A DNA stretch of 64,000 nt from Pedobacter yonginensis (GCF_003173595.1 NZ_QGNZ01000002.1:558001-622000); one strand, 5' to 3'; positions 17,806 through 26,727 are shown, counted from the first letter of the stretch. A program made the numbers and translations. Notes: generated from the letters alone by a model not told the origin.

Positions 17806-18648
17806 TTAGCTAAATACCTGTAAATTAACATCAAATGAAGCCCAAACCATATATGGATGTGAATCACAGTGATAAATTTCGCCTTTTGCAGAGATGCCTA
17901 TAACACCTGCAAATCCGTCATAGGGTTTAAGCTCGGTGAAAGACTTGTCGCAGGCATCTTTTAGAGAAAAGCCATCTGTAACGCGGGTAACTATTTTTGC
18001 GGCTAAGGCTGTGCTGGTGATGTCTTCGCCCACCCCGGTGCAAGATATGCCAGCAAATGGATTTGCATAATTTCCTGCTACTGTAGCAGAATCGCTTACT
18101 CTACAAGGAATTTCAAATCCTTTGCCTCCTGTTGAGGTTGCGGCGGCTAAATTTCCATCTGAATCCAATGCCACGCAGCCAACTGTTCCCTTATTGTTTT
18201 TTTGGTTCAGCTTTGCTTCGTACTCCGTTTGGCGTTGGGTGGTTATCGGATCAAAATAATCGAATCCATTTGCACGGGCAAAATTCTGCGCACCTTCTCC
18301 ACTTAACACACGATCATCGTAAGTGATTAAAGTTTGGGCAATTTGTATCGGGTTTTTGACATTCTCTACGTTAATTACTCCACTAAATTTTTCAGTTTTA
18401 CCATCCATAAGTGATGCGCTTAACCTTACCTTTCCATCGCTCTGGATTTGAGAACCGATGCCTGCATTGAATAGCTCATTATCTTCCAAAAGCGCTACCG
18501 TATAAACTACAGTTTCTAAGGCGGTGTGTGTTTTTAAATATTCGTGGCCAAGGCTAACAATTTCTGATAAAGCATTTTGCTTCGCTTTTTTTGTTTCTTG
18601 GTTTGTTGATGACTCACTGAAAAAGCCACCATGTATGATTAATTTCAT
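17806..18648 (-). CDS. Isoaspartyl peptidase / plant-type L-asparaginase (Ntn hydrolase)
   Basis: This 280-residue Ntn-hydrolase-family protein is synthesised as a precursor that cuts itself before a Thr. The cleavage site KGTVGCVALD places the nucleophilic Thr near residue 154, giving subunits of about 153 and 127 residues; the downstream STGGKGFEIPCRVSDS and GVGEDI are also typical. Such enzymes (IaaA type) hydrolyse beta-aspartyl dipeptides. It lies 68 bp downstream of cyanophycinase, whose product is beta-Asp-Arg, so its likely role is the final step to Asp and Arg. It is somewhat shorter than E. coli IaaA (about 320). Confidence 0.93.
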   Translation of the reverse strand: MKLIIHGGFFSESSTNQETKKAKQNALSEIVSLGHEYLKTHTALETVVYTVALLEDNELFNAGIGSQIQSDGKVRLSASLMDGKTEKFSGVINVENVKNPIQIAQTLITYDDRVLSGEGAQNFARANGFDYFDPITTQRQTEYEAKLNQKNNKGTVGCVALDSDGNLAAATSTGGKGFEIPCRVSDSATVAGNYANPFAGISCTGVGEDITSTALAAKIVTRVTDGFSLKDACDKSFTELKPYDGFAGVIGISAKGEIYHCDSHPYMVWASFDVNLQVFS

Positions 18649-18716
18649 TTTGTTCGGTTGAAATAGCGAGCGCTAGATATCAAATTTGGCCTCTGAGGCC
18701 CTCAATCTTAAAAAAA

Positions 18717-19592
18717 TTAGCCTACCGGAATAACTTTGGGATGATGGATCACCAAACTGTGATCAGTTAAATCGTACACATCGCCATCGCACATTACGTG
18801 TACAACCATGTTTTTAATGGAAACCGGTTGTCCCATTTCCACATCGGTTAAATTAGTATCGGCCATGTTTCTACCATCTACCAAGATCACCATACCAGAG
18901 CCAATGGCTTCCATAATGTGTCCATCGGAAATGAAAAGACCTGTATCTTCACCCAATCCAATTCCTAAAATACCTGGGTTACTTGCGGCGGCATACAATA
19001 AGCGGCCAATTCTACCGCGCTGTACAAAGTGCGTATCTACAATCACATCATCAATAAAGCCCAGTCCGCCCGTAATTTTAACTTCGCCTTTAAGCAGAGC
19101 ATCTTTACTGCTTCCTTGGTAAATCATGTTTTTAGAACTTGCAGCAGCACCGGCAGATGTACCTGCAATCACAACGGGTTCATTTTTGTATTTTTCTAAT
19201 AGAATTTGATGGATTTTAGTGCCACCAAAAATGGATGATAAGCGAAGTTGATCGCCACCTGTAAATACAATAACATCTGCTGCTTTAATTCGCTCGCAGT
19301 TTTCTAAAGAATTTGCTTCTTCACGATTCGTGATGTTTAAAACACCCACATTATGAACATCTAATTGGGCATAAGCTTTGATGTATTCTTCACCAACCTT
19401 TTCGGGCATTAACGAAGCTGTGGTAATGATTTCAAAACGAGATTCTATGTCTTTTGTCGATTCTGTGGTAATCCGCTTTAGGATGCCGCGTTCAAAAAAG
19501 TTCATATTCTCTGGCAAGCCAAACTGCGTTTCTGCAAAGCTACCTGTGTTTATTGCGCCACCAATAATGATGAGTTTACCCTTCGGAACCAT
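18717..19592 (-). CDS. cphB: Cyanophycinase
   Basis: This 291-residue S51-type serine exopeptidase cuts cyanophycin (a poly-Asp backbone with Arg side chains) into beta-Asp-Arg dipeptides. It begins with a Rossmann-like KLIIIGGAINTG and has the nucleophile Ser in GTSAGAAA (near residue 145), the preceding FTGGDQLRLS loop, and the GLGFIDDVIVDTHFVQRGRIGRL block with the active His region. There is no signal peptide, so the enzyme is intracellular, as expected for granule mobilisation. It is divergent from cphA across 298 bp and is the first gene of a cphB-peptidase-TPR operon. Confidence 0.96.
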   Translation of the reverse strand: MVPKGKLIIIGGAINTGSFAETQFGLPENMNFFERGILKRITTESTKDIESRFEIITTASLMPEKVGEEYIKAYAQLDVHNVGVLNITNREEANSLENCERIKAADVIVFTGGDQLRLSSIFGGTKIHQILLEKYKNEPVVIAGTSAGAAASSKNMIYQGSSKDALLKGEVKITGGLGFIDDVIVDTHFVQRGRIGRLLYAAASNPGILGIGLGEDTGLFISDGHIMEAIGSGMVILVDGRNMADTNLTDVEMGQPVSIKNMVVHVMCDGDVYDLTDHSLVIHHPKVIPVG

Positions 19593-19890
19593 TCGTTGTG
19601 TTTATATTATTGTATCAAAAAACTCAAATATATCAGCTTATGATAAAAAACACGACTTTTTTTGTCAATATTATTCATTTTATTAACAAACGTTGAAATA
19701 ATTTGGGATAAAATCGACCTTCTTTATCCAAAAAATAAAACAAATCTTGTTAAAAATACATTTAGGTATTTGGGCTGCCGTTTTTCAAAATAAATGTATA
19801 ATTTACAATCACCAATTTATATACAATACAATCGAGTTTAATGGGCGCGAAATTGCTTGTTGATAAGTAAAAACAGACAGATTTTTTAAC
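19593..19890. promoter_or_regulatory. Divergent cphB/cphA control region
   Basis: This is the 298-bp region between the degradation and synthesis genes. On the minus strand TATATTTG (19625-19632) matches the -7 consensus about 33 nt before cphB. An inverted repeat GGATAAA (19706-19712) / TTTATCC (19723-19729) with a 10-bp spacer lies mid-region and could bind a dimeric regulator. No convincing -7 box was found for cphA. Confidence 0.4.
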
Positions 19891-22506
19891 ATGAAGATAT
19901 CAAACTTACAAGTATTAAGAGGGCCAAATATATGGTCGATAAGCCGTAAAAAACTCATCCAAATGCGATTAGATTTGGAGGAATTGGAACAAAGACCTAC
20001 CAATGTAATTGAGGGTTTTGGAGAACGATTGGAAAAATTAATTCCAAGCATGTTCAGTCATCGCTGTTCTAAAGGTGTGGAAGGTGGTTTTTTTGCCAGA
20101 GTGAAAGAAGGCACCTGGATGGGCCACGTTATTGAACATATTGCTTTAGAAATTCAAACCATTGCCGGAATGGAAACTGGCTTTGGCCGTACGAGACAAA
20201 CCAAAACTGAAGGCATTTATAATGTAGTATTTAGTTACCTCGAAGAAAAAGTTGGTGTTTATGCTGCTGAGGCTGCTGTAAATATTGCCCAGGCTTTAAT
20301 TGACAATGTAGAATATGATTTAGAGCACGACATCAGGCGGATGAAAGAAATCCGCGAGTTAGAAGCGCTAGGTCCAAGTACAGGTTCTATTGTTGAAGAA
20401 GCTGTGAGCAGGAGTATTCCTTGGATTAGATTAAACAAGAGTTCTTTGGTGCAGTTGGGCTATGGCAAAAATCAAGTGCGTTTTAGGGCCACCATGACCG
20501 AGCAAACCAGCAGCATTGCAGTTGATATTGCCAGTAATAAAGAAGAAACAAAAAGATTATTAACTGAAGCGGCAATACCTGTTGCTTCTGGAGTGACCAT
20601 TTCAAACCCAGATGATTTGGAAGCATCGGTTAAAAAGGTTGGCTTTCCATTGGTATTTAAGCCTTTAGATGGGAATCATGGAAAAGGGGCTACCATCAAC
20701 GTTAAAACTTTAGAGGCTGCCAAAGAAGCTTTTGAGTATGCCAAAACCTATTCTCGCCGGGTTATCATCGAAAAATTCATTACTGGATACGATTTTCGTG
20801 TTTTAGTGATTGACCATAAAGTGGTTGCTGCTGCACAACGCGATCCGGCTCATGTTAAGGGTAATGGTATTCATACCATTCAAGAATTGATTGATAAGGA
20901 AAATGAAGATCCACGTCGTGGTTATGGCCACGAAAATGTGTTAACCGAAATTGCTGTTGATCGGGATACTTTGGATTTATTGGCGAAGAAAGAATACACT
21001 TTAGAAACCATTCCAGAAAAAGGTGAAGTTGTGTATTTGAAATCGACTGCCAATTTAAGCACTGGTGGAACGTCTATTGATGTTACGGATATTGTTCACC
21101 CACAAAATATTTTCATTTGTGAGCGAATCTCTCGCGTAATTGGTTTGGACATTTGCGGGATAGATATTATGGCGCAAAATTTAACCCAACCTTTAACTGA
21201 AAACGGTGGCGTGGTATTGGAAGTGAATGCTGCTCCAGGGTTTAGGATGCACTTGGCTCCAAGTGAAGGCTTGCCAAGAAATGTTGCGGCTTCTGTAATT
21301 GATATGCTTTACCCGCCGGGAAAATTATCGCAAATTCCAATTATTGCGGTTACTGGAACCAATGGAAAAACAACTACTACCCGTTTAATTGCTCACATTA
21401 TCAGAAGCAATGGTAAACGTGTGGGTTTCACCACCAGTGATGGTATATATGTGCACAATACCATGCTCATGCAGGGCGATACTACTGGGCCAGTAAGTGC
21501 AGAATTTATTTTAAAAGATCCAACAGTTGAATTTGCCGTTTTAGAGACCGCCAGAGGGGGGATCTTGCGTTCGGGATTGGGTTTTAATGCTTGCGATATT
21601 GGTGTGATAACAAATATTCAGGAAGACCATTTGGGCATTGCAGATATCCACAATCTTGATGATTTAACCCGAGTTAAAGAGGTTGTTATTGGAGCCGTAC
21701 GCCGTAAAGGATGGGCCGTTTTAAATGCAGATAATGGCTACTGTGTGAAGATAGCCAGAAATGCCCGCTGTAACGTGGCGTATTTCAGTATGGATGAGAA
21801 TAATCCAGTTATTAAAGACCATTGTAAAAAAGGTGGTATAGCTGCGATTTACGAGAATGGCTTTATCACCATTAAAACTGGCGACTGGAAATTGAGGGTT
21901 GACAAAGCCACTCACATTCCTTTAACATTTGGTGGAGCAGTAAACTTCATGATTCAGAATGTGTTAGCGGCAACCCTTGCAACTTATTTGTGGGGTTATA
22001 AACCGGAGGATATTCGTTTATCATTAGAAACTTTTATTCCTTCTGCTGCACATACTCCAGGTAGAATGAATGTGTTTAGGTTTAAAGATTTTAAAATTTT
22101 GGTAGATTTTGCACATAATCCAGATGGCTTTAATGGAGTAAAAGCCTATTTACAGAGTGTTGAGGCTACGCAACATGTAGGAATAATATCTGGAACGGGC
22201 GATAGGCGTGACGAGGACATTATCGAAACGGCCCGCATTGCAGGCCAGATGTTCGATAAAATTTACATTTGCCAAGAAAAGTATTTGCGTGGACGAGCGC
22301 AACAAGAGCTAATTGATTTACTGATTAAAGGCATCCATCAGGCTGATCCAAACAAGGAAATTATCATTAACAATAAGAGCACAGCCTGTTTGGAGGAGGC
22401 CATAAATACCGCAATTAAAGGTTCGTACATCACAATTTTAAGCAATACCATTGACAACACCATCCAAAGAGTTACTGAACACTTGGATAGAGAACTGGAG
22501 GCTTAG
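19891..22506 (+). CDS. cphA: Cyanophycin synthetase
   Basis: This 871-residue enzyme matches the length of CphA1, which polymerises Asp and Arg using ATP without a ribosome. The N-terminal domain (about 1-160) precedes an ATP-grasp domain (about 165-480), seen in FKPLDGNHGKGATINV and VLEVNAAPGFRMHLAP, that activates the backbone carboxylate. The C-terminal Mur-ligase-like domain has the P-loop GTNGKTTTTRL near 489, then ETARGGILRSGLG and the DFAHNPDGF region; it adds Arg side chains. Both modules and the N-domain are complete, so this is the full two-substrate enzyme, not the shorter CphA2. It is divergent from cphB and closed by a terminator at 22651. Confidence 0.96.
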   Translation: MKISNLQVLRGPNIWSISRKKLIQMRLDLEELEQRPTNVIEGFGERLEKLIPSMFSHRCSKGVEGGFFARVKEGTWMGHVIEHIALEIQTIAGMETGFGRTRQTKTEGIYNVVFSYLEEKVGVYAAEAAVNIAQALIDNVEYDLEHDIRRMKEIRELEALGPSTGSIVEEAVSRSIPWIRLNKSSLVQLGYGKNQVRFRATMTEQTSSIAVDIASNKEETKRLLTEAAIPVASGVTISNPDDLEASVKKVGFPLVFKPLDGNHGKGATINVKTLEAAKEAFEYAKTYSRRVIIEKFITGYDFRVLVIDHKVVAAAQRDPAHVKGNGIHTIQELIDKENEDPRRGYGHENVLTEIAVDRDTLDLLAKKEYTLETIPEKGEVVYLKSTANLSTGGTSIDVTDIVHPQNIFICERISRVIGLDICGIDIMAQNLTQPLTENGGVVLEVNAAPGFRMHLAPSEGLPRNVAASVIDMLYPPGKLSQIPIIAVTGTNGKTTTTRLIAHIIRSNGKRVGFTTSDGIYVHNTMLMQGDTTGPVSAEFILKDPTVEFAVLETARGGILRSGLGFNACDIGVITNIQEDHLGIADIHNLDDLTRVKEVVIGAVRRKGWAVLNADNGYCVKIARNARCNVAYFSMDENNPVIKDHCKKGGIAAIYENGFITIKTGDWKLRVDKATHIPLTFGGAVNFMIQNVLAATLATYLWGYKPEDIRLSLETFIPSAAHTPGRMNVFRFKDFKILVDFAHNPDGFNGVKAYLQSVEATQHVGIISGTGDRRDEDIIETARIAGQMFDKIYICQEKYLRGRAQQELIDLLIKGIHQADPNKEIIINNKSTACLEEAINTAIKGSYITILSNTIDNTIQRVTEHLDRELEA

Positions 22507-22650
22507 GCTAATATTTTAATTTAAACAAAAGAAGGTTATATCAGTAATCGAAATGAGCTGTATCGCCTGAATTTAATTTTGAAGCACTTAAGAAACGAAG
22601 GCCAAAAAAACCGACGTTAGAAATTTGTGAGCAAAAATTAACTTAAAAAA

Positions 22651-22679
22651 AAAAGCACTTCCAATGGAGGTGCTTTTTT
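22651..22679. terminator. Bidirectional terminator between cphA and the DUF2383 gene
   Basis: AAAAGCACTTCC (22651-22662) and GGAGGTGCTTTT (22666-22677) form a 12-bp stem with one G-T wobble and a short loop. It is flanked by A-runs on one side and T-runs on the other, suited to stop both converging transcripts. Confidence 0.85.
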
Positions 22680-22696
22680 GTTAACTTTTAGCTCAA

Positions 22697-23152
22697 TTAT
22701 GCTTGAGAATCGCGTAATCTTTTGATTTCATCGTGCGATCGTCTTAACGATGATTTTTGATCAGAAATTAAATCTCTGATGTTTGAGGGTAAGTCTTCTT
22801 CTTCGAGAGCCAGTTTATAAGCATTTTGAGCAGCGTCTTCACCAAACTCACAATTGTTTAAAACTGTTTGGCGATCGTGACCTGTGAACAATGCTTTTAC
22901 ATCCATCCATCCTCTGTAAATTTTACCAGATGTAGTGGTGCCAGTATCAATATCTGAACCAGATGCTGCAACTTCGGTAGCCAAAGCCATTTTGTATTTC
23001 TGGCTTTCTTCAATCATATTTAAGAATAGAGATTTCAAATCGGCATCGCCATCTTTTAGTTCTTTGCGGGCTTTTTCATAACCTTCTATACGGTCGTTAT
23101 TAATTTGAATAAGGTCGTTTAAAACCTCTGCTGTTGCTGTTGTCGTTTTCAT
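22697..23152 (-). CDS. PA2169-type four-helix-bundle protein (DUF2383)
   Basis: This 151-residue helical protein begins MKTTTATAEVLNDLIQINNDRIEGYEKA. It shows the two-part ferritin-like pattern of DUF2383: a first helix pair with conserved Glu/Asp, a Ser/Thr/Gly linker (SGSDIDTGTTTSGKIYRGW) and a second pair with CEFGEDAAQNAYK. Members resemble ferritin-fold bundles and are often stress- or stationary-phase-induced; no metal-binding function is established to my knowledge. It is convergent with cphA and transcribed alone. Confidence 0.88.
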   Translation of the reverse strand: MKTTTATAEVLNDLIQINNDRIEGYEKARKELKDGDADLKSLFLNMIEESQKYKMALATEVAASGSDIDTGTTTSGKIYRGWMDVKALFTGHDRQTVLNNCEFGEDAAQNAYKLALEEEDLPSNIRDLISDQKSSLRRSHDEIKRLRDSQA

Positions 23153-23378
23153 GTTTTTTATAGATTTTGATGTATAAAAGGAACAGGACGAAGCATAAAA
23201 GGTTTGTCATAAAACTAAAAAGGGTATTCGTAAAAGCTATAACCGAAATGCCGGGATTACCATATTATTAACAAACAGTCGCAATTTTTTTACTTATAAT
23301 ATCCCCTTCAAACTGCAAAATTTCGCTCAAATAAATGCAGATTGCACTCATTCAAATTTTACATCTTACTAAAAGATT

Positions 23379-24068
23379 ATGAGCGCCTTTATCCAAAATC
23401 CTCCTGATGGTGGCACCATGTACACTGAAACTAATCTTAGCCAGCTTTTTCCTGAGCCATTAAACACACTTACGAGTTGTTTTTTTTTAGGTATTGCCGT
23501 TTACTGGACATTTAAGCTTTGGGGAGATTTTAAACAACATACTTTTTTATCTATCGCTTTAGTGCTACTATATATTGGGGGTATTGGAGGTACCACCTAC
23601 CACGGGTTTAGACGGTGGCCAATTTTCATTGTTATGGATTGGTTGCCCATTATGCTGCTCTGTTTGTCAGCCGGCGTGTATTTTCTTGCAAAATTAACGA
23701 AATGGTACTACGCGGTTTTGATTGTGGTGGTTTATGCTTTATTCCAGATTTTTTTAAGGAGACAATTTGTTGGTGGCGATTTTCAGATATTTATCAATAT
23801 TAACTATGCATTTATGGCTGCATTGGTTTTGTTTCCTGTTTTTGGCTATTTGCTTAAAACTGAATGGCTCAATGGCAAATGGGTTGGTTTTGCTCTAATT
23901 TCGTTTATTTTCGCCTTAACTTTTCGCATTGCAGACAAATGGGAGGTTTTAACTGTGGGTACGCACTTTTTGTGGCATAGCTTTGGTGCGGTAGCGTCTT
24001 TCTGTATGCTGTATTATATCTATCTGGTTAACGCAAAGAAATCAAATCTTAAAAAGACATTACCTTAA
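23379..24068 (+). CDS. Seven-helix CREST-superfamily (alkaline ceramidase-like) membrane protein
   Basis: This 229-residue protein has seven predicted transmembrane helices (about 30-47, 55-75, 81-105, 108-126, 138-158, 167-184 and 193-216). Conserved-looking polar residues sit where CREST hydrolases place their zinc site: His75 at the end of helix 2, Asp87 early in helix 3, and a His196-x3-His200 pair in the last helix, plus Asp186. The usual Ser four residues before the first His is Gly here, with Thr nearby. If functional, it would be an intramembrane amidase acting on ceramide-type lipids, plausible because Sphingobacteriaceae make sphingolipids. The assignment comes from motif spacing only. 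Confidence 0.6.
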   Translation: MSAFIQNPPDGGTMYTETNLSQLFPEPLNTLTSCFFLGIAVYWTFKLWGDFKQHTFLSIALVLLYIGGIGGTTYHGFRRWPIFIVMDWLPIMLLCLSAGVYFLAKLTKWYYAVLIVVVYALFQIFLRRQFVGGDFQIFININYAFMAALVLFPVFGYLLKTEWLNGKWVGFALISFIFALTFRIADKWEVLTVGTHFLWHSFGAVASFCMLYYIYLVNAKKSNLKKTLP

Positions 24069-24075
24069 AAACAAA

Positions 24076-24122
24076 TTAGGCTATTATTTACGGCATTGTA
24101 AACCGCAAACAACAGCCTAATC
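24076..24122. terminator. Hairpin between convergent genes
   Basis: ATTAGGCT (24076-24083) and AGCCTAAT (24115-24122) form a perfect 8-bp outer stem with an inner CGG/CCG pairing. On the minus strand a T-rich stretch follows. It is probably a terminator for the genes on either side, weaker than the others here. Confidence 0.5.
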
Positions 24123-24154
24123 ATGAAGCTTCATCAGTTTTTTTTAAGTAGAAT

Positions 24155-24919
24155 TTACATTTTAGAATGCGATTTAGAATAATCTAATTTTTGTTTGCCA
24201 ATGGCATACTCAAGACCTCCAAGAAGGTGCTTCAAAAATTTGTCGTCTCTCCAAGTTTCATCGGTGTGACCCATCGATGTATAGAAAGCTCTACCTCCAT
24301 CAAAATCATGGTACCAGCTAAAGGGATGGTAATTCCCGTTTGTACCGCCTTTATATGATTTTTCATCAATGGTAACTAATACCTTAAGATCTGGATTGAT
24401 TTGCTTGAAATTGTACAGCTCATCCTTATGCATCCAAACTGAATCTGTTAAGAACTTAGTTGATGGATGTTTTTTGTCTTTTACCACAAATCTTGCTTCT
24501 TGTACGGCTGGGTGGCTGCTAAAGTATGCTCCCGCAAGTTTTCCGTACCAAGGCCAATCGTATTCAGTATCGGTAGCCGCATGAACACCTACATAGCCCC
24601 CTCCTGCTTGGATATATCTTTCAAAAGCAATCTGCTGTTGTTGATTCAAGACATCGCCAGTTGTGCTTAAAAAAATTACTGCTGAATAATTTTTAAGATT
24701 TTCATCTGTAAACTTCGAGGCGTCTTCTGTGGTATCAACAGCAAAGTTGTGTTCTAAACCTAATTTCTGAATGGTTGTTTTACCCAGCTCGATAGATCCA
24801 TGTCTGTAACCTTTTGTTTTAGAAAACACTAAAACCTTTGGTGTTTTCTTTATTGGAATATGGCTTTGCAAGAGCATCACTGATGCAATTAGAAAGCAGA
24901 TTGAAAGTAATTTTTTCAT
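24155..24919 (-). CDS. ThuA-like domain protein, secreted
   Basis: This 254-residue protein has a signal peptide (MKKLLSICFLIASVMLLQS). The glutamine-amidotransferase-like ThuA domain follows: VLVFSKTKGYRHGSIELGK at the start, a NYSAVIFLSTTGDVL strand, GGGYVGVHAATDTEYDW mid-domain and the typical GGRAFYTSMGHTDETW near the end. ThuA proteins were first noted in trehalose utilisation, and Bacteroidota forms are often attached to sugar-related secreted proteins. The catalytic Cys of true amidotransferases is absent, so hydrolysis is not assured. It is 39 bp downstream of the phosphatase gene on the same strand. Confidence 0.9.
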   Translation of the reverse strand: MKKLLSICFLIASVMLLQSHIPIKKTPKVLVFSKTKGYRHGSIELGKTTIQKLGLEHNFAVDTTEDASKFTDENLKNYSAVIFLSTTGDVLNQQQQIAFERYIQAGGGYVGVHAATDTEYDWPWYGKLAGAYFSSHPAVQEARFVVKDKKHPSTKFLTDSVWMHKDELYNFKQINPDLKVLVTIDEKSYKGGTNGNYHPFSWYHDFDGGRAFYTSMGHTDETWRDDKFLKHLLGGLEYAIGKQKLDYSKSHSKM

Positions 24920-24958
24920 CGCTGGGTTTGGTTAGGGTGACGCTTTACGATTGTGAAT

Positions 24959-25393
24959 TTAAGAAAGTTGTTTGATAATTTCTTTACATCTTTCTTCTAC
25001 TTGTTTACAAACAGACTCAAAGAGGGAATCGTCCCAATAAGGGTCTGTAACTTCATCGTTATCTAAAAATAATTTGACTTTCTCTCGCTCCTCTGCCGTT
25101 TTTGCCAAGCGCTGAACATCGCTCAAGTTGTTTCGATCCATTACCAAAATCAAATCATACGCCTTGAACATATTGTAATTAAACTGTTGCGCTCTTTGAC
25201 TGGAGATGTCGTACCCACTTTGTTTGGCCGCTAAAATGCTTCTCCGATCGGGTTCTTTACCGATGTGCCAATTGCCGGTTCCTGCAGAGGCTATTTCCCA
25301 ATCTAGTTTGTGCGATTGGCTTAGATGCCGCATAATACCTTCTGCCAAAGGCGAGCGGCAAATGTTGCCCAGGCAAACCATTAAAATTTTCAA
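24959..25393 (-). CDS. Low-molecular-weight protein tyrosine phosphatase
   Basis: This 144-residue cytoplasmic phosphatase carries the P-loop VCLGNICRSP (Cys7, Arg13) at its N-terminus, as required for this fold, and the general-acid Asp in VTDPYWDD near residue 116. In Bacteroidota such proteins may counter BY-kinases in capsule export or act more generally; no kinase or polysaccharide genes are adjacent. It starts 4 bp after the lipoprotein gene, so the two are translationally linked. Assignment is firm; the physiological substrate is unknown. Confidence 0.95.
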   Translation of the reverse strand: MKILMVCLGNICRSPLAEGIMRHLSQSHKLDWEIASAGTGNWHIGKEPDRRSILAAKQSGYDISSQRAQQFNYNMFKAYDLILVMDRNNLSDVQRLAKTAEEREKVKLFLDNDEVTDPYWDDSLFESVCKQVEERCKEIIKQLS

Positions 25394-25397
25394 TCGT

Positions 25398-25832
25398 CTA
25401 TTTTTTAGCTGTGTATATGTATTTTACAGTATAAGTTACACTATTTTCAGTAAAGGTGTAATTATTGGTCATTGTGTTTCCGTTTAGGTTTAGGTAGCTT
25501 GCATTGCCAAAACCATCTTCCAATTTAAATTCGTTGCCACTTCTTGTCCACTTGGCATTTTTATAGGTAATCATGTCGCAAAGGGGGCCAGTTGATGTGA
25601 ATGCGTAAGACCCATCTTTTGAAAAAACCAAGGTGAAGTTATTGTTCAAACAAGCAGATGGGCCAGAAATTAACATGAAATTTGTTTCTGCTTTTCCATC
25701 TACCACCTTTGCGGGAGTAATGGTTGCCGATGTTAATGGCCATTTGTACATGGTAACATCATCAGCATCAACCGTTTTCTTTTTACAGGCAATAGCCAAA
25801 CAAATGGCCGCGATAAGTAATAATTTTTTCAT
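25398..25832 (-). CDS. Small lipocalin-like lipoprotein
   Basis: This 144-residue protein has a lipobox ending AIAC (Cys16), then KKKTVDADD. The rest is beta-rich, with alternating hydrophobic strands and a late pattern SYAFTSTGPLCDM ... AKWTRSGNEFKLED. This resembles the lipocalin-like family that is common in Bacteroidota lipoproteins, where a strand reports a value next to a WxxxGN turn. Three Cys residues are visible; two in the mature part could pair. It is the first gene of a three-gene run with the phosphatase and ThuA-like protein. Function is unknown. Confidence 0.75.
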   Translation of the reverse strand: MKKLLLIAAICLAIACKKKTVDADDVTMYKWPLTSATITPAKVVDGKAETNFMLISGPSACLNNNFTLVFSKDGSYAFTSTGPLCDMITYKNAKWTRSGNEFKLEDGFGNASYLNLNGNTMTNNYTFTENSVTYTVKYIYTAKK

Positions 25833-25919
25833 AGCTTTTTTTGATTTCTATTTAAACGAGTGGAAGTTCAAAATGGCTACAAGAGATGATTAATATCGCT
25901 AAAAATGATGCTGATTGAA

Positions 25920-26726
25920 TTAGCCATAAATATCGTTGAGCATTTTAGCCAAACGCACACCACCTTTTAACAATTGCTGATTGAGGGTTTCTACCCAATC
26001 AAAGTTATAGCGGTAGCTTAATTTGGAATCTGGTTTGGTGTTATCATATATTTTACTGCAAACCTTATAGGATTCGAAAATACAGTCTTTTAAGCTTGTA
26101 TTTTGCCAGTTGTACAGCTGAATTGCTGAAGGATGATTGATGGCCTTTGCAAATTCTGTATAACTTAATTGCTGATATTCTATCAATTGCTCATCCCAAA
26201 CCCTATGTAAATTAGATTTTTCGTTGAACCATGAAACGGAGACACGGTTTCCTCCTAAATCATCTTTGTGGGCAACGTGCATGGGCTGGCATAAATCGCC
26301 TGCCAGGTGAACAAGCATTCTTAAAGCTAACTTTTTTTGATCGGCTGTGCTGCTTGACTTTTTCAAAATCGCAATTAGATCTGGGATTTTGTTGTACAGA
26401 TTAGGCGTTTTTTCTGTTTCTAAAATCTTGTATAGGCCAGCTTGGTCCAACCCTTCGGGCAAATTTACGAAATGCCAGTTGTACATGTAATTGTATGTAG
26501 AATCTGATTTGATAAAATCGCCCCAATTTGCAGACATGGCCAAGCTTTCAGCGCCTAAAATAGATTGGATGGCTTTTCGGGTTTTCACTTTTAGGTAGCT
26601 ATCGGCAATTTCGCCTACCACGCGATGACCAATCATACCCCAAGCGTTTGCCTGAATGGGCAAGTAAGCCAAGGTTCCAAAAATCAATGCTGAAGCTAAT
26701 TTCTTTTTAATCGAGGTAAACATCAT
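25920..26726 (-). CDS. S1/P1-family zinc-dependent nuclease
   Basis: This 268-residue secreted nuclease is cut after Ala-Asn-Ala, leaving Trp29 as the mature N-terminus, the residue whose amino group binds zinc in S1/P1 enzymes. His34 (WGMIGHRVVGEIA), HFVNLPEG, the HLAGDLCQPMHVAHKDDLGGN block and NLHRVWDEQL supply the other trinuclear zinc ligands. Such enzymes degrade single-stranded DNA/RNA and remove 3'-phosphates, here probably for nucleotide scavenging in the periplasm. It begins 1 bp after the stop of an upstream lipoprotein gene, so the two are tightly coupled. Confidence 0.94.
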   Translation of the reverse strand: MMFTSIKKKLASALIFGTLAYLPIQANAWGMIGHRVVGEIADSYLKVKTRKAIQSILGAESLAMSANWGDFIKSDSTYNYMYNWHFVNLPEGLDQAGLYKILETEKTPNLYNKIPDLIAILKKSSSTADQKKLALRMLVHLAGDLCQPMHVAHKDDLGGNRVSVSWFNEKSNLHRVWDEQLIEYQQLSYTEFAKAINHPSAIQLYNWQNTSLKDCIFESYKVCSKIYDNTKPDSKLSYRYNFDWVETLNQQLLKGGVRLAKMLNDIYG

Positions 26727-26727
26727 T

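Noticed and set aside
18688-18700. GGCCTC/GAGGCC palindrome between the isoaspartyl peptidase and cphB
   Set aside because: The one-base centre leaves no good RNA loop and the site lies within an operon; I could not support a function.
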